Origin: Pseudacidovorax intermedius
Lineage (GTDB): Bacteria; Pseudomonadota; Gammaproteobacteria; Burkholderiales; Burkholderiaceae_C
Reading direction: 5' to 3'
Assembly: GCF_001476815.1 (NCBI RefSeq)
Contig: NZ_LDSL01000144.1
Span: forward strand, 1-39,648
DNA: 39,648 nucleotides
Positions 1 to 6,524 of this stretch are shown here, piece by piece; within the stretch, counting starts at the first letter, position 1, and every line of letters starts with the position of its first letter. Below the pieces are notes generated by a model. It did no database searches and was not told the DNA's origin. It was given only the letters and a program-made list of their open reading frames with translations. The position numbers were made by a program, and so were the translations under genes.

Positions 1-386
1 TCCTGGGAGGCGGCGCCGGCGCCGGCGGACTGGTCCAGCGTGCGGCCCAGGTGGCTGACGATGTTGGCGAAGCGCCCGGACAGGGAGGCGATGGCGGCCT
101 CCATCTGGCCGCGCGAGGACTCGATCTGGCCGGACCACACCGGCGCCAGGTCGCCGCCGAAGGACTCGAAGCCGGCCAGCAGTTGTTCCAGCTGCGCCTG
201 GGCGCGCAGGCGGCGGCGGCGCTCGGCGCGCTCGCCCACGACGCCCGCCACCAGCAGCGCCGCGGCGCACACGCCACCGGCAATGCTGGCGCCCGACACG
301 GCCAGGCTGCACACGGCACCCAGCCCTCCCAGTGCCGCCAGGCCGGGGTTTGCCAGATCCGCGAGGCGATGCGTCGCTGCCTTCAT
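1..386 (-). CDS. Methyl-accepting chemotaxis-type membrane protein, N-terminal part only
   Basis: The gene runs off the left edge, so only the first 128 or so residues are visible. The ATG at 386 follows a good Shine-Dalgarno (GAGAGGAG). The protein begins MKAATHRLADLANPGL, has a hydrophobic stretch at about residues 14-50 (one or two membrane segments), then an RAERRRR basic stop-transfer, and enters a polar region with PVWSGQIESSRGQMEAAI. This last part resembles short Comamonadaceae methyl-accepting proteins whose signalling helices follow directly after the membrane anchor. The family is recalled from that motif, and the diagnostic signalling hairpin lies outside the window, so it could be another coiled-coil membrane protein. 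Confidence 0.55.
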   Translation of the reverse strand, partial: MKAATHRLADLANPGLAALGGLGAVCSLAVSGASIAGGVCAAALLVAGVVGERAERRRRLRAQAQLEQLLAGFESFGGDLAPVWSGQIESSRGQMEAAIASLSGRFANIVSHLGRTLDQSAGAGAASQ

Positions 387-647
387 GAACTCCTCTCGCC
401 CCGTGCGGGCACGTTCGTCGGTGGATGGACGCTGGCGGCAGGGCCGTCCGGCGTCGCGGAGCGCCGGGGTGGCACTGTGGACGGAACGTTAAGCGCGGGG
501 TCGCCGAAGCCGAGGGACTGGACTGACCGTCCGGCGTCCTCGAAAAGGACATAAACGTGAACAATTGTTTCAGATGCTTACAGTCTTGTGCGAGCAAGAA
601 GCTTTGGCCGTCCAATCGCACCAGGGCATTCAAAGAGGGAACAAGAC

Positions 648-1709
648 ATGGCAAGTTCGAAGCGTGATCTGGCCTGCCGGGACGAGCACCGGGCGGACCT
701 CGTTCCGGTGCTGCTCCGGCTGCTCACCGCCCAGGTAGGCAGCGAGGGGCATGGCGTGGCCGGCCTCCTGCGCGGATCGGGATTCGGGCCGGAGGACCTG
801 CTCACGCCCGGCTTCAACATTTCCTATCGGCAGTGCGTGGACGTGCTGCGCCGTGCCGGCGCGGGCGGCCGGCTGGCGCTGGAGGACGGCGTCCGCCTGG
901 GGGCGCGTCTGAACGTCGTCTCCCTCGGCAAGCTCGGCCTGGGCATGATGGCCAGTGCCGACACGGGCGATATGTTCCGCCTGCTGACGGCGTTCCACCG
1001 CGTCGGCGGCTTCCCGCTCGCGCTGCAGGAAGTGCGCACGGGCGGCCATGTCGACGTGGAGGTGCAGCCGTCGCTGAGCGACCCGGACATTCAGCCTTTC
1101 CTGGTCGGCTACACGGTGTCGGCGCTGCTGGGTCTGGCGCGGCAGGTGGCGGGCCCAGGCTTCCGGGTGCGCGGCGTGTGGCTGGCCCTGCCCCGGCCGG
1201 CGGACGTGCGATGGATGGAGCGCGCCCTCGACTGCCGCGTGGACTTCGAGGCCGGCAGCCACTGCCTGAGCCTGGCGCCGGCGCCGCTGCCCATCGCCAC
1301 GGCCGACCGCTGTGTGGCGCAGCGCATGCGGGAACTGCTTGCGCAGATCAGCCCGCGCGAGCCCCTGCTGGACCACGGCGCGGCCGTGGCACAGGTGATC
1401 CGCCGGCACGGCGCCGCGGTGCCGACGCTGGCCCAGATCGCCCAGGCCCTCAACATGACCGAGCGCACGCTGCGGCGCAAACTGGCCGACCAGGGCCTGA
1501 GCTACCGCAGCCTGCTGGCCGAGGAGCGCCGGCTGCGCACCCTGGCACTGGTGCGTGGCACCCATGCGGCCATGCACGACGTGGCCGAGCAGACCGGCTA
1601 CGGCAGCCCGCGCAGCCTGCGCCGGGCCGTGCAGCGCTGGACGGGCCATGGCCCAAGCGCCGAGCGCCGGGTGGCGGCCTCGCACGGGATGGCGGCGGGC
1701 TTCGCCTGA
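648..1709 (+). CDS. AraC family transcriptional regulator with arabinose-binding-like N-terminal domain
   Basis: This is a 353-aa DNA-binding regulator. The start at 648 follows a purine-rich AAAGAGGGA; an in-frame ATG at 588 has no such signal. The first 230 or so residues match the N-terminal ligand-sensing domain of OruR/ArgR-like AraC regulators. The C-terminus carries the double helix-turn-helix: LAQIAQALNMTERTLRRKL, then the second HTH ending in the typical GYGSPRSLRRAVQRWTG, where canonical members read GFSxxSxFxRAFKRWTG. Effector and targets cannot be told from sequence. The next gene on the same strand is an antiporter 87 bp downstream, so it is a possible but unproven target. Confidence 0.85.
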   Translation: MASSKRDLACRDEHRADLVPVLLRLLTAQVGSEGHGVAGLLRGSGFGPEDLLTPGFNISYRQCVDVLRRAGAGGRLALEDGVRLGARLNVVSLGKLGLGMMASADTGDMFRLLTAFHRVGGFPLALQEVRTGGHVDVEVQPSLSDPDIQPFLVGYTVSALLGLARQVAGPGFRVRGVWLALPRPADVRWMERALDCRVDFEAGSHCLSLAPAPLPIATADRCVAQRMRELLAQISPREPLLDHGAAVAQVIRRHGAAVPTLAQIAQALNMTERTLRRKLADQGLSYRSLLAEERRLRTLALVRGTHAAMHDVAEQTGYGSPRSLRRAVQRWTGHGPSAERRVAASHGMAAGFA

Positions 1710-1796
1710 CCGGGCGCGCGCGCCCGTGCCGATGCGGCCAGGTCAGGCAGGGGGCCCTGGCTATCATTCGCCGCCATTTTTTGGACCGGCCGCGCC

Positions 1797-2996
1797 ATGA
1801 CCACCACCGAGATCTTCCTGATCGCCATGGCGATCATCTTCACCGTGCCCTACCTGGTGTGGCGGCTGGGCCGCACGGACTATGTGGCACCGCTGGTGGT
1901 GGTGCAGATCATCATGGGGGTGGTGCTGGGCCCGGGCGTGCTGGGCCGCTTCTTCCCCGAGTACCACGCCTTCGTGTTCACCGCGCCCGTGGTGCAGTCG
2001 CTCAACGGGCTGGCGTGGTGGGCGGTGAGCCTGTTCGTCTTCATCGCCGGGCTGGAGCTGGACCTGGGCATGACCTGGCGCCACCGGCGGGAAACCTCGA
2101 TCACCGCGGCGCTGTCACTGGGCATGCCGCTGATCCTGGGCTGCGCGGTGGCCTTCGTGCTGATGACCATGGGCGGCTGGCTGGGACCGGCGGCGCAGCC
2201 CTGGCAGTTCGTGGCCGGCGTGGGCATGGGCTGCGCGGTGACGGCACTGCCGATCATCATCCTGCTGATGGAGAAGATGGACATCCTGCGCCAGCCGCTG
2301 GGCCAGCGCGTCCTGCGCTATGCCAGCCTGGACGACGTGGCGATCTGGGCCGTGCTGGCGGTGATCCTGATGGACTGGGCGCGAGTGGGCCGGCAGGTGG
2401 GCTTCCTGGCGCTCTTCGCGCTGGCCACCTGGGGCGTGCGCCGGCTGCTGGCGCGGCTGCCGGTGGCCGACCGCTGGTACGTGGGCATCGTGTGGCTGAT
2501 CCTGGTGGCGCTGGGGGCGGACTGGGCCGGCCTGCACTACATGGTCGGCGCCTTCCTGGCCGGCGCGGTGCTGGAAGCCCGTTGGTTCGGCCAGGCCCAG
2601 GTCGACCAGCTGCGCCACCACGTGCTGCTGGTGATGATGCCGGTGTTCTTCCTGTCCACCGGCCTGCGCACGCAATGGGACATCGGCGGCGCGGCGGTCT
2701 TTCTGGGAGCGGCGATGTTGCTGGCGGCCTCGGTCACTGGCAAGCTGCTGGCCGCCCGCATGGCCGGCCGCGTGCTGGGCTGGCCGCCGGGCGAGGCCAC
2801 CACCATCGGCTGGCTGCTGCAGACCAAGGGCCTGATCGAGATCATCTTTGCCAACATCCTGCTGGACAAGAAGATCATCACCCACGAGACCTTCACGGCG
2901 CTGCTGCTGATGGCGGTGTTCAGCACCATGCTGACGGTGCCCATCGTGTACCCGCGGCTGCAGAAGGCGCGCGAGCGGTTGAAGCGAGCGGGCTGA
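1797..2996 (+). CDS. Cation/proton antiporter (CPA2, Kef/NapA-type membrane domain)
   Basis: This 399-aa protein is almost entirely hydrophobic, with about 12 membrane segments from residue 3 onward. It would exchange Na+ or K+ for H+ across the inner membrane. Family marks are the early GLELDL motif after VSLFVFIAG (about residues 80-92) and the acidic pair in YASLDDVAIW (about residue 180), which corresponds to the ion-binding DD of CPA2 exchangers. No C-terminal RCK/TrkA-N domain is present, so it is an exchanger core rather than a full KefB/C channel. It converges on the DUF421 gene pair, leaving about 80 bp between stops. Confidence 0.85.
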   Translation: MTTTEIFLIAMAIIFTVPYLVWRLGRTDYVAPLVVVQIIMGVVLGPGVLGRFFPEYHAFVFTAPVVQSLNGLAWWAVSLFVFIAGLELDLGMTWRHRRETSITAALSLGMPLILGCAVAFVLMTMGGWLGPAAQPWQFVAGVGMGCAVTALPIIILLMEKMDILRQPLGQRVLRYASLDDVAIWAVLAVILMDWARVGRQVGFLALFALATWGVRRLLARLPVADRWYVGIVWLILVALGADWAGLHYMVGAFLAGAVLEARWFGQAQVDQLRHHVLLVMMPVFFLSTGLRTQWDIGGAAVFLGAAMLLAASVTGKLLAARMAGRVLGWPPGEATTIGWLLQTKGLIEIIFANILLDKKIITHETFTALLLMAVFSTMLTVPIVYPRLQKARERLKRAG

Positions 2997-3076
2997 GGGC
3001 GCCTGCCGCGGGCCGCTGTCGCGGCTCGGCGTCTGCGCGGCGTCTGCTCGGCGCACATCGAGGCGCCGCCGTGCGT

Positions 3077-3565
3077 TCAGCCGGCCGCCTGGTCGTCCTG
3101 CTGCCTGGCCGGGTCGCCCCGGCCGTCGTCGCGCTTGATGAAGCTGATCTTGCCGTTGGGCTCGAGCACCGCCCAGTCCACGTCGCGCATGCTGGCGATG
3201 CCGGCGAGCCGCATCTCGGATTCGATCTCGGACCGGGTGAGCCTGTCGCGCCGCAGGCTGTGCGCCAGCAGCCGGCCATGCTGGATGATGACGCGGGGCT
3301 CGCCCTCCAGCAGCCGGGCCGCCTTGGGCGACAGGTAGGAAGCCCAGCTCAGCACCAGGCCCCAGAAGGCGAAGGTGCAGATGGCCAGCGTGGCGCCGGT
3401 CAGGCTGAAGTCGTTCTGCGTGATGCCCTGCTGGATCAGGTCGCCGACGACGACCATGACGATGAACTCGAAGGGCGTCATCTGCCCCAGCTCGCGCTTG
3501 CCGAGCACCCGCACCAGCAGGTACACGACGGCGAACATGACGGTGGCGCGGACGACGACTTCCAT
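3077..3565 (-). CDS. DUF421 (YetF-like) membrane protein
   Basis: This is a 162-aa protein. The N-terminal half has two to three membrane segments and the hallmark RVLGKRELGQMTPFEFIVMVVVGDLIQ, which defines the DUF421/YetF family. The C-terminal half is a soluble domain (EPRVIIQHGRLL..., EIESEMRLAGIASMRDVDWAVLEPNGKISFI), the usual YetF C-terminal domain. The biochemical role of the family is not firmly established; Bacillus members are linked to spore and membrane-lipid functions. The ATG at 3565 overlaps the stop of the upstream gene by one base (TGATG), so the two are translationally coupled. Confidence 0.85.
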   Translation of the reverse strand: MEVVVRATVMFAVVYLLVRVLGKRELGQMTPFEFIVMVVVGDLIQQGITQNDFSLTGATLAICTFAFWGLVLSWASYLSPKAARLLEGEPRVIIQHGRLLAHSLRRDRLTRSEIESEMRLAGIASMRDVDWAVLEPNGKISFIKRDDGRGDPARQQDDQAAG

Positions 3566-4110
3566 CAGGGCAGCACCCGCATCTGGCGCGGGGCGCGCAG
3601 CAGCACCCGGTCGCCGTCCATGACTTCCAGCTCGCCCGATAAGGTGCCGTGCAGGCGCGGGTTGACCTGGGCCGAGATCTTGACCAGCCGTTCCTTGCCG
3701 GCGGCCAGCGGGCCGAAGTCGAGCTGGAACCGCTCGCCGTCGCTGCTCTCGGATTCGGGCTGCGGAACCATGGCGTTGATGGTCACCTCTCGCCACAGCG
3801 CGGCGGGCACGCCGATCCGCAGCGTGGCGATGTCGCTGCCGGCACGGACCCGCAGGCGCGTCTCGTAGAAGTCGCCCGTGCGGATGGTGGTGGGCATCTC
3901 GACGTCGAGGGAATGCGGGGGGCCGTCGGCACGGTAGGTGTCGCGCTGCATGCCTGCGTGGCCCAGCACGCCGGAGAGGCCGAGCGTCACGACGGTGCTG
4001 AGGATGAGCAGGGACAGCGGATTGGCATGGCGCGACAGTCCGCCGCGCGGCAGGGTGTGCGGGCGAAGGATGCCGTCCGGTGGGTGGTGGAAAGGGTCGG
4101 GCTCGGCCAT
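3565..4110 (-). CDS. Single-pass membrane protein of unknown function, coupled to DUF421 gene
   Basis: This 181-aa protein has a short cytoplasmic N-terminus, one membrane segment at about residues 30-50 (PLSLLILSTVVTLGLSGVLG) and a periplasmic remainder rich in beta-type sequence (MPTTIRTGDFYETRLRV..., VPAALWREVTINAM). The layout recalls FixH-like or immunoglobulin-like periplasmic domains, but no family could be named with confidence. The one-base stop/start overlap with the DUF421 gene suggests that the two act together at the membrane. Confidence 0.65.
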   Translation of the reverse strand: MAEPDPFHHPPDGILRPHTLPRGGLSRHANPLSLLILSTVVTLGLSGVLGHAGMQRDTYRADGPPHSLDVEMPTTIRTGDFYETRLRVRAGSDIATLRIGVPAALWREVTINAMVPQPESESSDGERFQLDFGPLAAGKERLVKISAQVNPRLHGTLSGELEVMDGDRVLLRAPRQMRVLP

Positions 4111-4221
4111 GGTCGCGATACGGTAGCTGCGTCACCATGGCGATGCATCGGCATAGCCGGCGTCAGTGGCGAACGCATTCGACTGCCGGTTGAGCAAGCG
4201 ACAAGTAACTGGAGTCGTTTA

Positions 4222-4305
4222 AAAATAAGTTAACGGCAAACTCAACCATCCACTACAAACTGCTTAGCACGTACGATGAGCTTCCTTCGGCCGTTAACTT
4301 ATTTT
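4222..4305. repeat. Perfect 16-bp inverted repeat before the recombinase
   Basis: AAAATAAGTTAACGGC at 4222-4237 is repeated exactly as its reverse complement at 4290-4305, with 52 bp between. Each arm contains the smaller palindrome GTTAAC. The pair brackets the likely promoter of the adjacent recombinase and ends 6 bp before its ATG at 4312. It could be an operator for autoregulation, a recombinase binding/crossover pair, or the ends of an invertible segment. The sequence alone does not decide which. Confidence 0.75.
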
Positions 4306-4311
4306 CTGCTG

Positions 4312-5352
4312 ATGCCCGACCAGCCCGTACCCTCGCCCGTCACTGCGCCTTCCAGCCGTCACTGGACCTCGTTCCGGCAGGCCTTCGATGCCTGGCTCGC
4401 CGACCAGCAGAACGCCGGCGTCCTGCGCCGGCCCGGCGCGCACGAGGTATACCAGGCCATGTGGGACAGTTTTGCCACGTGGTGCCTGTCCCAGTCGCCC
4501 CCGGTCACGATCCGGAACCTCCACCTGCAGGACCTGCAGGCCTTCCAGGCCGCCCGCTATGGCCGCAAGTCCTCGGACCAATCGCTGTCACCGCGCTACG
4601 CGCTGCGCCTGAGCCGGCTGATCGAGCGCGTGCTCGGCCACCATGCGAGCCGAACCGCCAGCCGCCCCAACCGCGCGCCCGGCGACTGGATCCGCGCCAA
4701 TCCCACGGTGCGCTATGCCGAGGCCGGCCGTGAAGATCCGCCGCCCGAAGTGCTGTCGCCGGCGGAGGCCCGCCAGCTGGTCGCCTACCTGTCCGAAGCC
4801 CGGCCACGGCCGGGCCGCGCGACCGCGGCGCTCGATGCCCTGCCCTGGCAGGACTTGCGCAACCGCACGTCCGTCGCGTTGCAGCTCGGTGCCGGACTGG
4901 CGCCCGGCGACGTGCGCGCCCTGACCCTGGCCTCGCCGGTCCGCAACGGCGTCGGCCCGCAGGCGCGGCCCTGGCTGCTGCGAGTGCCGGCCAACGGCAC
5001 GGTGCGGGCGCGCGAGACGCCCATCGCCCCCTGGGCGGCAGAGCTACTGCACCATTGGCTGGAGGTCCGCTCGGCGGCGCGCATCGCAGGCGACTTCCTC
5101 TTTCCCTCCACCCGCACCGGCAAGCCCTGGCTCGCGGACTCGCAGTACCAGTGTGCCCGCAAGGTGCTCGACGCCGCGGGCATCGGCCAGCGGCCGGGCG
5201 CCGGCGGCTCCTACCGCCTGCGCCATACCTTCGCCGTGCGGCAGCTGCGGCGGGGCACCTCGCCCGACCTGCTCGCGCGGTGGCTGGGCGTGGAGCCGGT
5301 GGAGATGAAGCGCTACGAGTCACCAGGCCCGGCGCCGGCCCCGGTGATCTGA
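4312..5352 (+). CDS. Degenerate tyrosine recombinase/integrase-like protein
   Basis: This is about 346 aa (358 if read from the ATG at 4276, which would place one repeat arm inside the gene). The fold is that of a tyrosine recombinase: a SAM-like N-terminal core-binding domain (WTSFRQAFDAWLADQ... AMWDSFATWC... LHLQDLQAF), then a catalytic domain. Counting from 4276, box I reads GAGLAPGDVRAL, so the usual arginine is Ala209. Box II reads YRLRHTFA, so the HxxR histidine is Tyr313 while Arg316 is kept. LGH is LGV (Val339). A candidate nucleophile Tyr347 (KRYESP) remains. Three of the conserved catalytic residues are thus changed. It may be a DNA-binding relic or a divergent enzyme. Confidence 0.75.
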   Translation: MPDQPVPSPVTAPSSRHWTSFRQAFDAWLADQQNAGVLRRPGAHEVYQAMWDSFATWCLSQSPPVTIRNLHLQDLQAFQAARYGRKSSDQSLSPRYALRLSRLIERVLGHHASRTASRPNRAPGDWIRANPTVRYAEAGREDPPPEVLSPAEARQLVAYLSEARPRPGRATAALDALPWQDLRNRTSVALQLGAGLAPGDVRALTLASPVRNGVGPQARPWLLRVPANGTVRARETPIAPWAAELLHHWLEVRSAARIAGDFLFPSTRTGKPWLADSQYQCARKVLDAAGIGQRPGAGGSYRLRHTFAVRQLRRGTSPDLLARWLGVEPVEMKRYESPGPAPAPVI

Positions 5353-5366
5353 CGCCGCCGCGCCGG

Positions 5367-6524
5367 TCAGGCCCACAGCGACACGCCCGCCCACGCCAGG
5401 CAGGCCATTCCCACCGCCACGGTCGCCAGCCAGCCCGTCCACTGCCAGCGTCGCGGCAGCACGAAGCGGCCCATCACCACCGGCGCCGAAGCTGCACGCA
5501 TGACGCCGGCCATGATCGGCACGGCCAGCACAGCATTGATGATGGCGGCCCACACCAGTGCATCCAGCGTCTCGATGCCCAGCGCGTTGAGTGCCATGCC
5601 GCTGCCCATGGCGGCGGCGAGCAGGGCGTAGAAGCCGGGCGCCTCGCGCAACCGATGGGCCAGACCGCGCCGCAGGCCGAGCAGGTCGGCGCAGGCATAA
5701 GCCGTGGAGCCGGCCTGCACCGGCAGCGCGAGGAGCCCGGTGCCCACGATGCCCAGGGCGAGCAGCGCGAAGGCACCCTGTCCCGCGACCGGCTTGAGGG
5801 CCTGCGCCGCCTCGGTGGTGCTCGTGATCTGTGTCTGTCCGCTGGCATGCAGCGTGGCAGCCGCCGCCAGCACCACCGACAGCGCGATGGCATTGGCGAA
5901 GGCCATGCCGATCCATGTGTCGGCGTGGAGCCGGGCCAGGGCCGACCCGGCCTGCCGCGGCGCCTGCGTCGGCAGCTGGCCACTGCGACGGCCGCCAAGT
6001 TCCTCCACCTCCTGCGCGGCCTGCCAGAAGAACAGCGACGGGCTGATGGTGGTGCCGAGGATGGCCACCAGCAGCCGCACGCCGTCTGCCCAGAGCGCCA
6101 ATGTCGGCACCACCAGCCCGCGCAGCGCCGCGGGCCAGTCGACCCCGGCCACCATGGCCACCGCCGCATAGGAGAACAGGGAGAGCGTCAGCCACTTCAG
6201 CACACTGGCATACCGCGCATAGGGCATCAGCACCTGCAGAAGCAGCGAACCCGTGCCGAAGAACGCGCCCCACAACCCGCGCGGCGCACCGACGGCCGTG
6301 TGCGCCACATCCGCCATCGCGCCGAGGTTGGCCGTGACATTGGCCGCATTGGCCGGCGTGGCCTCGGACGTCGCCGCCGTTCCCCCCGCATGACGACAGG
6401 CATGCCCGCGACGCGCTGACAGCGGTGTCCCGCTGTCGGCGGCAACCTCGTCGGCCTTTGTTTCCTCCGCCGTCGACGCGTGCCTTGCGGCCGCGCTGTC
6501 GCGGCGTTTCCGAAAGGTCGACAT
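5367..6524 (-). pseudogene. NRAMP-family metal transporter lacking its N-terminal membrane segments
   Basis: From about 6355 down to 5367 the reading frame is clearly NRAMP-like, of the subgroup with TTISPSLFFWQAAQEVE in TM6. Also visible are QVLMPYARYASVLKWLTL, DTWIGMAFANAIALSVV, GIVGTGLLALPVQAGSTAYA and a C-terminal pair of membrane segments. The family match begins at ANVTANLGAMADVA (TM3). The first 90-100 residues, with TM1-TM2 and the metal-binding DPxx motif, are absent. They are replaced by 55-60 polar residues (MSTFRKRRDSAAARHAS...) with no membrane segment. The ATG at 6524 lies on top of the divergent gcd start at 6523. Transport activity is unlikely, so this is probably a truncation relic. 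Confidence 0.7.

Noticed and set aside
560-569. AACAATTGTT palindrome before the AraC gene
   Set aside because: Only 10 bp, AT-rich and unsupported by a promoter or second copy; too common to call.
833-3868. A 1011-codon plus-strand frame over the AraC, antiporter and DUF421 genes
   Set aside because: Out-of-frame shadow that crosses three recognisable genes and an intergenic gap; no RBS or domain.
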